DNA from: Mariniblastus sp.
Lineage (GTDB): Bacteria; Planctomycetota; Planctomycetia; Pirellulales; Pirellulaceae
NCBI GenBank assembly: GCA_014237975.1
Contig: JABACA010000037.1
Location: 1-34,814 of the forward strand
Reading direction: 5' to 3'
Length of the DNA: 34,814 nucleotides
A model generated the notes under the pieces. The model was not told where the DNA came from and ran no database searches. It was given only the letters and a program-made list of their open reading frames with translations. How positions within the stretch are numbered: position 1 is the stretch's first letter; each line of letters starts with the position of its first letter. A program made the translations under genes and the position numbers. Positions 25,215 through 33,625 of this stretch are shown here, one piece after another.

Positions 25215-25991
25215 ATGAAGCGACGTAGTGAACGAGTGACTTTCGAAAACAAAAGGGGCCAACGGCTAAGCGGCATCCTTGATTTTCCGGATGAAAATCC
25301 TGTCGCCTTTGGTCTGTTTTCACACTGTTTTACCTGCACCAAGGATCTCAAAGCGATTGTTCGGATCAGTCGTCGGCTGGCGGAACTCGGCATCGCCATC
25401 CTGCGATTCGATTTCACCGGCCTGGGAAACAGCCAGGGTGATTTTAGCGAAACCAACTTCGATACCAATTGTCAGGATGTGGTGGCCGCCCATGATTTCC
25501 TGGCCCAGCACCGCCAAGCTCCCCAATTGCTGATCGGTCACAGCCTGGGGGGCGCCGCCATGATCCAGATGGCTCAGCAGTTGGAATCGGCCCGCGCGCT
25601 GGTCACCATTGCATCCCCTTCGACCACACAACATCTGGCCGATTACCTGGCCTTGTCCAACCCGGTCATAGGGGAGCAAGGCCAGGGGGAAGTGACCATC
25701 GGAGGACAGTCCTATCTGCTGAAGAAACAGTTGATCGAAAACCTGCGTCAGCAGGATCTGCCGGCGGCACTCAAACAATTGACGCTGCCCCATCTGATGT
25801 TTCATCCGGATGCGGATGACACACTCCCCTACTGGCATGCCGAAAAAATGTTCGATTTGACGGGCGGACCCAAGTCGATGATCACTCTCGACAGGTCAGA
25901 CCATTTGCTTGTCGACCACCCGGCCGATGCCCCATTCGTTGCCGACCTGACGCGGCTATGGTTTGCGAGATACCAAGTTTCAACAGCCTGA
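25215..25991 (+). CDS. Alpha/beta hydrolase, OsmC-fusion type but lacking the OsmC domain
   Basis: A 258-residue alpha/beta hydrolase with the nucleophile elbow 'GHSLGG', an 'HCFTCTKDLKAI' motif after the first strands, 'LRFDFTGLGNSQGDF', and late 'HPDADDTLP' and 'DHLLVDHP' elements that can supply Asp and His of the triad. This exact style of hydrolase is best known as the N-terminal half of bifunctional hydrolase/OsmC proteins of about 400 residues. Here the protein stops at the end of the hydrolase half and no OsmC sequence follows. Substrate unknown. The gene starts two bases after the deacetylase stop, so the two are very probably co-transcribed and translationally coupled. Confidence 0.85.
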   Translation: MKRRSERVTFENKRGQRLSGILDFPDENPVAFGLFSHCFTCTKDLKAIVRISRRLAELGIAILRFDFTGLGNSQGDFSETNFDTNCQDVVAAHDFLAQHRQAPQLLIGHSLGGAAMIQMAQQLESARALVTIASPSTTQHLADYLALSNPVIGEQGQGEVTIGGQSYLLKKQLIENLRQQDLPAALKQLTLPHLMFHPDADDTLPYWHAEKMFDLTGGPKSMITLDRSDHLLVDHPADAPFVADLTRLWFARYQVSTA

Positions 25992-26145
25992 TTTCAATGG
26001 CAATCAAATCGACACCGCGCGCGGCATCATATTGACAGAACATGGACTAAGGTTTTTTTCTCAACGGCCGACCATGCTGGCCGCGAGATCGGTTCGGTTC
26101 CGAGAATCCACGCCAATGTTGAGGGTCGCGACATGTGGTTTTGAC

Positions 26146-26808
26146 TCAATCCGGTTGATTTCCCTGTACGGAACGGCGGTGCATGTGAAAGTTCTCCTGC
26201 TCCAGCTCAGCCAGCTCAATGAATTTTTTAGAATCCCTGATTTCCTTGAATTCAAAAATACCACCATTGACGATTCCACCGCGATAATTCGAGTTAAAAC
26301 CATCCTGCAGGGCGTCGGACAAGAAACGGAACGCCAGTTCCCGGTTGCCATGGTAGGCGTACATCTTGGCCATCATGAACCTGGCCTGGTTGCGGTACCG
26401 CGGAAAATCGATAGCCCTTGTCAGCGGCGGAATGGCCCTTTGCATGACGACTTTCAACTGCTCGTTCCATCGATCGATTTTAGCCTCATCGGGATCCGTT
26501 CGGCGAAGTTCTCGATTAACCAGAGTATATAACGGAACCTGCTGGGCATTGTAGCTATAGCCTAAAAAAAACCAGGCATGGCTGTTGAACGGATCATCCT
26601 TGACAAGCGACTCGTAATGAATTGCTGACTGCACCCAATCTTTCTGGGTGTAGTTTTGTTCCGCTTGCCGACGATCAAAGGAAACTTCCTGAGCGGTTGA
26701 TTCCGTTCCACTCGGCCCGATGTTCTGAACCAACAGTGTCAACAGATAGAAGGCCAAAACAAACCCTATCAGAACAGCACCATCTCTAAGCAGTCGTTGC
26801 AACTTCAT
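26146..26808 (-). CDS. Membrane-anchored TPR protein
   Basis: Beginning at the ATG at 26808 the protein has 220 residues; a TTG at 26865 would add 19. A membrane segment near the start (about 11-30, 'AVLIGFVLAFYLLTLLV') is followed by a periplasmic-type part with TPR-like units: 'AEQNYTQKDWVQSAIHYESLVKDDPFNSHAWFFLGYSYN' and 'RNQARFMMAKMYAYHGNRELAFRFLSDALQDGF'. The last section has 'F..IRDSKKFIELAE', a common end for single-domain TPR proteins of planctomycetes. It follows the coiled-coil membrane gene by 65 bases (8 with the TTG start), suggesting a functional pair. No enzymatic role is visible. Confidence 0.75.
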   Translation of the reverse strand: MKLQRLLRDGAVLIGFVLAFYLLTLLVQNIGPSGTESTAQEVSFDRRQAEQNYTQKDWVQSAIHYESLVKDDPFNSHAWFFLGYSYNAQQVPLYTLVNRELRRTDPDEAKIDRWNEQLKVVMQRAIPPLTRAIDFPRYRNQARFMMAKMYAYHGNRELAFRFLSDALQDGFNSNYRGGIVNGGIFEFKEIRDSKKFIELAELEQENFHMHRRSVQGNQPD

Positions 26809-26873
26809 AACATATAAAAGCCTATCCCGAAACGTTCCAAGTTGTGTTCGAGACGGGCGATCCAAGTCTGAGA

Positions 26874-28568
26874 TTATTTTCCCGTACGCAGTTTGTTGAA
26901 ATACTGCTGGACATGCTCACGTTGCGAACGTGGGAGTTTTTGATTTTCCAGAGGATCCGATTTCTTGTTCAACGAGGCTTCCACCAGTTCCCGCGCCTGC
27001 GAGGTCGTTTTTCCACTAATATTGTCGCCATCCGCGTTGCCCGTGACAACCGTTTCCCCTTTTTGCAGCTTCCCTTTGACACGGGACTTGTAGGACCCGG
27101 TATCTTCTTCCTGTCGATCACGCTGGCCGCCGCCACGCCCTTTGCCGGCGGCCCAATCCTGCCATTTCGGTTTTTGACCTTGTTTATCACCCCCCTGGCA
27201 CTGGTTTTTCGCCGCATCGACTTCTTCCATCATCTCTTCCAGGTCTTGAAGCTGGTCCATCTCCTGCTGCATTTTTTCAATCTGCTCGCCCAGGTCTTCG
27301 AGAGATTGGGCCGCCTCCTGCATTTTGGCCTGAGCAGCCTGATTACTCTCCTTGCCCGGTTGGCCCTGCTGCTGGCCGTTCTTCTTTTGACCCTGACCCG
27401 GTTTCATGCACTCGGCACATTCCTTCAATTTCTGAGACATCTTCTGCATCTTTTTCATCTGCTGGTCCTGCTGTTTCAACTGGTCAAGTTTTTGTTGCAG
27501 TTGGGCAGCCTTTTGCATGTCCCCTTTTTGGGCAGCTTCATCGATCTTTTTCTGCAGATCCTGTTTCTTCTGTTCATTGGCTTCTGCCAACTTATCCAAC
27601 TGATCTGCCATCGCTTGCAGGTCCTTGACCAGTTTCTGTTGCTCGATCTTGTTCATTTCACCGTTCTTGAGTTTTTCCACCAACTCTTTGATCGCTTTTT
27701 GAGCTTCATCAAATTGACCTTCGCTCAGTGCGTCGGTTAACTTCTTGGCGGGGCCCTGGCTGACTTCTTTCATTTTTTGCAATTGATCCTTGATGGATTG
27801 CGAATCACCGAGCTCTTCACGGCGTTCGTCCAACTGTTTCTTAATGTCATTCAATTTCACCAAAGCATCGCGTTTTTCGTCGTTCGGCTCACTGGAAAGA
27901 TTGTCGATTTTTTTGGCCAGTGCTTCGATATCGAGCTTGCTGTCTTTCAGCCCTTTCGTTTCCATTTCTTCAAGCTTCTTCTTCAGCTTCTTCCTGGCTT
28001 CCTCAACCGCGACCTGAGATTTTTTTTCGGCATCTGCTCCCGATGATGCATTGGGGTTAGCAATCGCCGTCGCGTTGGGAATGAACATCAATCCCAAGAG
28101 CAGAATGATCGGAGCCAGGGGTAGCAGCACTTTCCAAGTAGGATTCCATCGAAATTGTTCACGGACATCCAGTGTTTCAGCCCTGCGCTGGGCATCCTGC
28201 ACCAAGGCCTGACCCGCCTCCGATTCCAATTCCTGTTGCGTTAACGAAAGGGCACTCGACAAACGTTCTTTGAGTTTGAATCGTTGGTCGACCTCTACGG
28301 CAGTTGATAGATGGGATTGTTTTCCGAAAACGGTCCAAATGATTGCAAACAGGATTCCCCCCAGCAGACCACCCGCGACCCAGGCATAATTCCAAGTCTG
28401 AAGCGAGGTTGCCGAATCAAGAAAATCCAGGTGCCAAATCTTGGGAACGGCCAAAGCAGTCGCCGCTAACAGCAATCCGACAAATAAACTCCAATAGACA
28501 ATCGCCACAAAGCGGCCGAAAATAATTCGACGGTGTGCGCGGTTCACTTGCTTTTTAATTTCGTTCAT
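26874..28568 (-). CDS. Lys/Glu/Gln-rich coiled-coil membrane protein (DUF4175-like N-terminus)
   Basis: With the ATG at 28568 the protein has 564 residues; upstream ATG at 28610 and a longer start at 28670 are less likely because the N-terminal extension lacks character. Three membrane segments (about residues 17-40, 60-80 and 148-165) surround 'AVEVDQRFKLKERLSSALSL', the same arrangement as in the DUF4175-like protein at 9120-11354. The remainder (about 190-500) is a very long coiled coil, rich in Lys, Glu, Gln and Asp, with a cysteine-containing 'KECAECMKPGQG' and later 'KNQCQGG'. The end is basic and hydrophilic. It looks like a merger of the DUF4175-type membrane anchor and the secreted coiled-coil protein of the large cluster. 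Its function is unknown. Confidence 0.75.
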   Translation of the reverse strand: MNEIKKQVNRAHRRIIFGRFVAIVYWSLFVGLLLAATALAVPKIWHLDFLDSATSLQTWNYAWVAGGLLGGILFAIIWTVFGKQSHLSTAVEVDQRFKLKERLSSALSLTQQELESEAGQALVQDAQRRAETLDVREQFRWNPTWKVLLPLAPIILLLGLMFIPNATAIANPNASSGADAEKKSQVAVEEARKKLKKKLEEMETKGLKDSKLDIEALAKKIDNLSSEPNDEKRDALVKLNDIKKQLDERREELGDSQSIKDQLQKMKEVSQGPAKKLTDALSEGQFDEAQKAIKELVEKLKNGEMNKIEQQKLVKDLQAMADQLDKLAEANEQKKQDLQKKIDEAAQKGDMQKAAQLQQKLDQLKQQDQQMKKMQKMSQKLKECAECMKPGQGQKKNGQQQGQPGKESNQAAQAKMQEAAQSLEDLGEQIEKMQQEMDQLQDLEEMMEEVDAAKNQCQGGDKQGQKPKWQDWAAGKGRGGGQRDRQEEDTGSYKSRVKGKLQKGETVVTGNADGDNISGKTTSQARELVEASLNKKSDPLENQKLPRSQREHVQQYFNKLRTGK

Positions 28569-28690
28569 CAGAATCGCTAACTCTTTCCCCAACCCTGACG
28601 GTGATACCATCTCGGCCGGATTGGATGTCGACAAAGGTACCCAATACAAGGTTTTCGTCCTGGTCACCACATTATATGGGACAAAAATGG

Positions 28691-28696
28691 TATAAT
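28691..28696 (+). promoter_or_regulatory. Possible -10 element (TATAAT)
   Basis: A perfect TATAAT lies in the divergent region upstream of the DCC-family gene, about 110 bases before its start. No good -35 hexamer is seen 16-18 bases upstream, so this is a weak prediction. An overlapping minus-strand TATAAT at 28671-28676 might serve the coiled-coil gene. Confidence 0.3.
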
Positions 28697-28807
28697 GCTA
28701 TTGAGATTCAATAGTTGTCGTTAAAAACCGGCTATCTCAAGCTTATTGGACCCAATCGAAAGCTGACAAGTTCCAGTCACACTGCTGGAAAGCCCGATTA
28801 AGGGCGA

Positions 28808-29344
28808 ATGATCAACAACATTTGTGGTTTCGATTACATTTTGGCAAAGTTCGTGAACTCAACTGATTCCAATACCGAATTTCATGCTGACCGGACAGCT
28901 TCCGGCGTAGCAGATCAGGCCAAGCCATCTTTGCCTTCCATGGAGGACTTGCCAGATGCCGACGTTTTGATTTTCGATGGTGAATGCAGTTTCTGCACAA
29001 CCCAGGTAAAGAAAATTTCCCGCTGGAGCAACGGTCGCTTGGCATTCCTTTCCCTCCACGATCCACAGGTGGAAAAGCTTTATCCCGACCTGACGGAGGA
29101 AATGCTAATGAAGCAAATGTATCTGGTTTCGACCCACGGCCACCGATACGCGGGTGCCGGTGTGCTCAGATACTTATCGAGAAAGCTTCCACGACTTTGG
29201 GTATTCGCGCCGTTATTGCATATCCCATGGAGCCTGGGCTTTTGGCAATGGTGTTACTCACAGATTGCCAAACGTCGTTATCGCATCTCGTCACTGAAAG
29301 ACGAGCACTGCGATAGCGGTAAGTGCGATGTGCACTTCAAATAG
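28808..29344 (+). CDS. DCC-family (DUF393, YuxK-like) thiol protein
   Basis: A 178-residue protein with the family signature 'VLIFDGECSFC' (residues 53-63), the D-G-x-C-x-x-C motif that gives the DCC family its name, followed by 'VKKISRWSNGRLAFLSLHDP' and 'GAGVLRYLSRKLP'. The motif suggests a thioredoxin-like thiol-disulfide function, but no substrate is known. The first 45 residues are poorly conserved in style; an ATG at 28940 (MEDLPDADV) just before the domain is a reasonable alternative start. The C-terminus has two further Cys in 'HCDSGKCDVHF'. It stands alone, divergent from the coiled-coil gene. Confidence 0.82.
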   Translation: MINNICGFDYILAKFVNSTDSNTEFHADRTASGVADQAKPSLPSMEDLPDADVLIFDGECSFCTTQVKKISRWSNGRLAFLSLHDPQVEKLYPDLTEEMLMKQMYLVSTHGHRYAGAGVLRYLSRKLPRLWVFAPLLHIPWSLGFWQWCYSQIAKRRYRISSLKDEHCDSGKCDVHFK

Positions 29345-29568
29345 ACCGCATAACCGGAGTTCGGGTGCCAAGGGTCTTGGGCAATGTTGGCCCGATCACA
29401 AATCAGAAACCCGGCAAATCAATCATCCTCCCGGCTGATCAACCACTTTAAAACTTGATGATTGAAATATCACCCGGCGTCAATTACTCTGGAAAATGGC
29501 AAGCCCCGCTGAGCGCGCCCCATTCCCCTGGCTGCCGTTAATCCAACTTTACTTACCTGGAAAAAAAC

Positions 29569-30174
29569 GTGTTTGTCAAACGACACTTCGTCAAGACATT
29601 GATCTTCGCTACGGCGATCCTGGTAAGCGGCAGTTTTTCGACGACGGCTCAATCAGATATTGTCGAGTTATTTGTCTCGGGCGCGGGCGGTGACGGATTA
29701 CTAGGTACCAACATCAATCCGCCCTCAACCAACCCCGGATCCGGCGGGATGGGACCGCTGGGGATCACACTCGATACGGAAACCAATCTCCTGATGATTC
29801 AAATATTGTGGGGTCTGGATAACGGTTTCGAGACACTATCGGGCGACGTCACCAATTTGCATTTACATGGACCTACGGAAAACAGGGCGCCTCACAATTT
29901 TGGCCAAGTCAACAGTAACATCATCATCAATCTTGGTAACTCGCTGGATTTCGATCCGTCACCCTCCAGTGGTGGATTACAAGACCGCTTCTTTGTTTCC
30001 AACGAAGAGAAAAATTGGGTCCTCAGCGGACGAACCTACATCAACGTTCACACGGAACTGAATCCGCTGGGTGAAATCAGAGGGTACTTGATGCAATCGG
30101 TTCCCGAACCTGCAACGGGTATCGTCTGGGTTTTGGTGGGCGGGTACGGATTAGCGCTGCGTCGCCGACGTTGA
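29569..30174 (+). CDS. CHRD-domain secreted protein with PEP-CTERM sorting signal
   Basis: A 201-residue protein starting with GTG. It has a signal peptide (about residues 8-27, ending TAQS), a CHRD-like domain ('LSGDVTNLHLHGP' and 'TYINVHTELNPLGEIRGYL', the two signature strands of the domain) and a C-terminal 'VPEPATGIVWVLVGGYG' helix followed by RRRR. The last part is a textbook PEP-CTERM signal, cut by an exosortase, so the protein is exported and processed at the cell surface. No exosortase gene is in this window. CHRD domains have no established enzymatic activity. It converges with the glycoside hydrolase gene, leaving 31 bases between stops. Confidence 0.9.
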   Translation: MFVKRHFVKTLIFATAILVSGSFSTTAQSDIVELFVSGAGGDGLLGTNINPPSTNPGSGGMGPLGITLDTETNLLMIQILWGLDNGFETLSGDVTNLHLHGPTENRAPHNFGQVNSNIIINLGNSLDFDPSPSSGGLQDRFFVSNEEKNWVLSGRTYINVHTELNPLGEIRGYLMQSVPEPATGIVWVLVGGYGLALRRRR

Positions 30175-30205
30175 AGAAAATGACGTCTTGCCTGAACCAA
30201 CAGTC

Positions 30206-31420
30206 TCACCGCTCGTTTTCCAACCCTTCCAATCCCACCCGGGCCATCGCAATCTTGCCGTTGGCCAGCCACTGCGCAACCCGATCAAGACGAGCTTTGC
30301 GCTTGGCGGATCGAGCCGATGACTCGGCTCTCAACTGGAACAGGCGAAACGGCAGACGAAGATCAGCGGCCTGGTAAGGGAACTCGGCATCCAAATGAGA
30401 ACGGCGCCTCTGCTGGACGATTTCCAGGTCTCGAAATCCAAACTGCTCGCTCGGTTCGATCACGGTCCCTTCACCCCAGTCATTCCAGGTCGCGATTTGG
30501 ACCAAACTCGCGCCGGTTTCCAACGCCCCGTCTAACGTCTCGCGAAACGTCTTCCCACCGCGGTCCTGCACTCTTCCCCAACTTCGCTGGACCCCTGCTT
30601 GTTCATAAATATCGTGGAACCTGGGAAAGGCGACGGGGATCGCCTGGTCAATCGATCGGGAACGACCAATGGATCGATTGAAATCCCGGTTCGGCTGCAG
30701 CCCCTTGTCTGGCAGTGGCCAATCGAATCCACTCGCACCGTCCTGCTCCTGCGGCTGTTGAGGAAAATGGGCAATCGACTGGCCCAGCTGGTCGAGACAC
30801 CGATCCCACTGGGCTGGGCCAAGGCCTTGTTGGCCAAAAGACAACAATACCGGGCGGCCCTTGAGTCGCACATAGTTTTCCAGGGGAAACCAGTTGTCCA
30901 ACAGCCACTTGATTTCCGATACGGCATGCGGCACTTGGTCTTCTGGGGCCAGTTTACCGGCCCTCGTCAACTTCTCGATCGTCTGATCTTCGTAACAAAT
31001 CACCAGCTTGACGCCCAACCGAGACGCCGAGCGGACCAATTCCTCCACATTGCGATGGAGTAGACGGTAATCATGAAAATCCTGCAGCCCGTACCAGTCA
31101 ATGATCACACCGTCGATCCCGGCCAGCTTCATCAATAACAGGTGGTATTCGAGCACGTCGGGATCGGCTGAATCATACGGACCTATCAAGGGGTAAAGAT
31201 GAGAGGCAATCTCGCGCTTTCCCGCAATGCTCTGCTCCGGGTCATACTTGTCCATGGTCCAGTGCCAACCCCAAGGTGTTTGGGGCGACTTCGCCTGGTA
31301 CCACGGCTGGTAGTGGACCAGGATCAAACGGTCCATACCGGGCTCGTCTGCCTGGACGCGTACCGCACAGCTGAGCGCGGTCAATACCATGCTGATCCGT
31401 ATGAAAGCGAATAGCTGCAT
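30206..31420 (-). CDS. GH71/GH99-like glycoside hydrolase, secreted
   Basis: A 404-residue protein with a signal peptide (MQLFAFIRISMVLTALSCAV, cut near VQADEP). Family landmarks are 'LVHYQPWYQ' near the start, 'GIDGVIIDWYG' in the middle and 'ATWNDWGEGTVIEP' at about 310-322, as in GH99 endo-alpha-mannanases and GH71/99-like proteins. In GH99 enzymes the corresponding 'N-E-W-x-E' holds both catalytic carboxylates; here it reads N-D-W-G-E (Asp314, Glu317), so the first is Asp. That change is common enough in distant relatives that activity cannot be excluded, but substrate and mechanism are uncertain. It probably acts on an alpha-mannan or related polysaccharide outside the cytoplasm. It lies 90 bases after the small DUF6188-like gene. 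Confidence 0.8.
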   Translation of the reverse strand: MQLFAFIRISMVLTALSCAVRVQADEPGMDRLILVHYQPWYQAKSPQTPWGWHWTMDKYDPEQSIAGKREIASHLYPLIGPYDSADPDVLEYHLLLMKLAGIDGVIIDWYGLQDFHDYRLLHRNVEELVRSASRLGVKLVICYEDQTIEKLTRAGKLAPEDQVPHAVSEIKWLLDNWFPLENYVRLKGRPVLLSFGQQGLGPAQWDRCLDQLGQSIAHFPQQPQEQDGASGFDWPLPDKGLQPNRDFNRSIGRSRSIDQAIPVAFPRFHDIYEQAGVQRSWGRVQDRGGKTFRETLDGALETGASLVQIATWNDWGEGTVIEPSEQFGFRDLEIVQQRRRSHLDAEFPYQAADLRLPFRLFQLRAESSARSAKRKARLDRVAQWLANGKIAMARVGLEGLENER

Positions 31421-31509
31421 CGGGAGCCGCCTTTAATAAAGAAACGCAGGTCTAGGGAGTAAAGAAAAAATGTCAAAACAGAGGGTTGCCCGTTATTCAC
31501 TCGGGTCTT

Positions 31510-31863
31510 TTAGACAACGTATTCCTTGCCGCTAAGTGTCAATGTGTGCGCCTCATATTGAGGGGCGTTCGCGTACGCTATCAAACTGTCGCCGTTGGTA
31601 AATCGTACTCGAAGCGTTCCGTCGCCATCACACTCCGCTTGCCTGACCGATGAACCGAGCAACCGGAGCTTATTTGACTCACTAAGTGGGAACTCGCAAA
31701 CTGGCGATTCTGTGACCCCAACGTCAAATCGAAACGGGCACCCAACGCTGAGCTTGTCTCCGTTTTCAAATGATATGTGGAAAACATGTTTACCAAACGA
31801 TATCAGTTCAACGACGGAACCGACCAGCTGCGTAACGATATGCGGATTTGGGGGAGGATGCAT
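31510..31863 (-). CDS. Small protein, DUF6188-like
   Basis: Starting at the ATG at 31863 the protein has 117 residues; an upstream in-frame start at 31887 adds MGHLITEI. The pattern is all beta: 'LVGSVVELISFGKHVFHISFENGDKLSV', then 'LLGSSVRQAECDGDGTLRVRFTNGDSLIAY'. These two halves look like an internal duplication of a 'G..V......G...L.F.NGD.L' unit, which resembles DUF6188-type proteins, often found as immunity-like or accessory proteins with no known activity. It lies between trpC and the glycoside hydrolase gene on the same strand, with gaps of 72 and 89 bases. Function unknown. Confidence 0.6.
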   Translation of the reverse strand: MHPPPNPHIVTQLVGSVVELISFGKHVFHISFENGDKLSVGCPFRFDVGVTESPVCEFPLSESNKLRLLGSSVRQAECDGDGTLRVRFTNGDSLIAYANAPQYEAHTLTLSGKEYVV

Positions 31864-31935
31864 GATTTCAGTTATTAAATGACCCAAGGCAGTTATCAGG
31901 AAACGGGATATGGGTATCAGGATGCGGGCCGGGCT

Positions 31936-32742
31936 TCATGGCTCTCCAGCGGGAGGACCAGCCACTAGCTGTCTAACCGCTTCTCCAATATCCTCGGCTC
32001 GCATCAGTGATTCACCAACCAGCATGGCGTCGACACCCGCTTGCGCCAGATGTTGTGCATCGGAATAAGTAGAAATCCCACTTTCGCCTACGATCAGACG
32101 GTCCGGAGGCAGGGCCTGCTTGACTCTTATCGTATGTTCTAAATCGACGTCAAACGTATTGAGATCCCGGTTATTGACTCCGATCAAACGGGCCCCGCAA
32201 TCAACAACGCGTTGAATGTTAGCCGGATCATACAGTTCGACCAACGGTGTCATCCCGGCTGCTTCGGTCAAATCATGCAGCTGCTGTAGTGCGCTGCCAG
32301 GCAAACACTCTGCGATCAACAAGACCGCATCAGCTCCAGCGGCTCTTGCCTCGTAAACCTGAATGGGATCGAGAATGAAATCTTTTCGCAACAAGGGAAT
32401 TTCCGTACACTCCCGAATGCACTTCAGGTAATCGAGCTGGCCTTGAAAAAACGTTTGGTCGGTCAACACGCTGATGCAGGTCGCACCGAATGCCTGGTAA
32501 CATGTCGCCGTGGCGAGCGGATCAAAATCTTTCCGGATCAAGCCTTTCGAAGGGCTAGCTCGTTTGACTTCGGCAATCAAGCTGATGTTTGAATCACGAC
32601 GAATCGCATCAGCAAAGTCACGGACCGGGGGACCATGCTGCGCCAGCTCGACCATCTGCTCCAGTGCTGTCGCCTGATAGAGGGCTGCAATTTCAACACG
32701 CTTGTGCGCTACGATCTTGTCGAGAATGGATGCCACGATCAA
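31936..32742 (-). CDS. trpC: Indole-3-glycerol phosphate synthase
   Basis: A 268-residue (beta/alpha)8-barrel enzyme of tryptophan synthesis that closes the ring of CdRP to indole-3-glycerol phosphate. Family motifs are all present: 'LIAEVKRASPSKG' with its phosphate and catalytic residues, 'SVLTDQTFFQG', 'PLLRKDFILDPIQVYEARAAGADAVLLI', 'GVNNRDLNTF' and 'VGESGI'. The frame opens with TTG at 32742 (a GGA lies 7 bases upstream); a GTG at 32736 gives VASILDKIV and is equally possible. No other trp gene is in this window, so trpC is not in a trp operon here, as in many planctomycetes. It is divergent from rdgB. Confidence 0.96.
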   Translation of the reverse strand: MIVASILDKIVAHKRVEIAALYQATALEQMVELAQHGPPVRDFADAIRRDSNISLIAEVKRASPSKGLIRKDFDPLATATCYQAFGATCISVLTDQTFFQGQLDYLKCIRECTEIPLLRKDFILDPIQVYEARAAGADAVLLIAECLPGSALQQLHDLTEAAGMTPLVELYDPANIQRVVDCGARLIGVNNRDLNTFDVDLEHTIRVKQALPPDRLIVGESGISTYSDAQHLAQAGVDAMLVGESLMRAEDIGEAVRQLVAGPPAGEP

Positions 32743-33004
32743 ATGTCATTCCAGAGTTTGAGATTGAACCATCTCCGTAAAGATGTCTGCCACCGTATCC
32801 TGACGGATTTTGGACATTTTTTCCAGATCCACTCTCAAACAAACCCGCAAGGCAGTTTCCATTGGTAAAACGGGGCGCGACATTCCATTGTTCTGCCCTC
32901 CGTTTCCGTTTCTGTCGGTCATGGAACATTTCCCGCAACGGTCTAGAATGGGCGATCAACTCTTTGAACTGCAAAATTCAAGCAAGCATTGAAACGCCAT
33001 CCTC
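32743..33004. other. Divergent intergenic region, trpC / rdgB
   Basis: The region must hold the promoters of trpC and rdgB. I see no convincing promoter, leader peptide with tandem Trp codons, or terminator-antiterminator fold, so trp attenuation is not supported here. Confidence 0.5.
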
Positions 33005-33625
33005 ATGTCAAAGACACTCACCCTGGTGCTGGGTACACACAACCGAAAGAAACGCCTGGAACTCGCCCAGTTGCTGGCACCGTATCCGGTTGAACTGAAG
33101 ACATTGGAAGATTTTACTGACTCGATCGATGTCGAAGAAACAGGAGACACGTTTGCTGAAAACGCAATCCTCAAGGCCAGCGAGCAGGCGATTCAATTGA
33201 AACGATGGGTCCTGGGAGAAGATTCCGGTCTGAGCGTAGCGGCCCTCGACGGCGCGCCGGGTGTTTACTCCGCTCGTTTCTCAGGGGCCAACGCGACGGA
33301 CACGTCCAACAACGAGTTGCTGATAGAAAAACTTCATGGCAAACCGGTTGTTGAACGAAACGCCTGGTACACCTGTAATATGGCACTTTCTGATCCCAAT
33401 GGATCGGTCGCTATTCAGACCGAGGCGTATTGTCATGGACGGATCCTTTCAGAGCCAAGAGGTACCGCTGGTTTTGGTTACGATCCATTATTCGAGATTC
33501 CCGAATACCACCAGACGTTTGCAGAAATGGGCAACACCGTTAAATCGATCTTGAGCCATCGCGCACGAGCCCACCGTTTGTTTATGCGAAAATTGATACA
33601 CTTGCTTCCGAATTTCATCGGCTAA
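33005..33625 (+). CDS. rdgB: RdgB/HAM1 inosine/xanthosine triphosphate pyrophosphatase
   Basis: A 206-residue housekeeping enzyme that removes dITP, ITP and XTP from the nucleotide pool by hydrolysis to the monophosphate and pyrophosphate. The sequence shows the usual landmarks: 'LVLGTHNRKK' (triphosphate-binding start, with GTHN for the common ATxN), 'ETGDTFAENAILKA', 'GEDSGLSVAALDGAPGVYSARFSG' (metal-binding acidic segment and substrate loop), 'GTAGFGYDPLFEIPE' and 'LSHRARA'. Length is normal for the family. The ATG is well placed before the first beta strand. It is cytoplasmic and stands alone, divergent from trpC. Confidence 0.96.
   Translation: MSKTLTLVLGTHNRKKRLELAQLLAPYPVELKTLEDFTDSIDVEETGDTFAENAILKASEQAIQLKRWVLGEDSGLSVAALDGAPGVYSARFSGANATDTSNNELLIEKLHGKPVVERNAWYTCNMALSDPNGSVAIQTEAYCHGRILSEPRGTAGFGYDPLFEIPEYHQTFAEMGNTVKSILSHRARAHRLFMRKLIHLLPNFIG

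Noticed and set aside
26065..26083. Hairpin CGGCC-N9-GGCCG between convergent genes, as a terminator
   Set aside because: The T-run lies on the wrong side for the plus strand and becomes an A-run for the minus strand; the stem is only five bases with a nine-base loop.
26844..27740. A 298-codon plus-strand frame that looks like a hydrophobic membrane protein
   Set aside because: It is antisense to the Lys/Glu/Gln-rich coiled-coil gene. Codons for Lys, Glu and Gln read in reverse give Leu and Phe, so hydrophobicity is an artefact.
32693..32974. A 93-codon minus-strand frame in the trpC/rdgB intergenic region
   Set aside because: It overlaps the start of trpC, has no recognisable pattern and lacks a convincing ribosome binding site.
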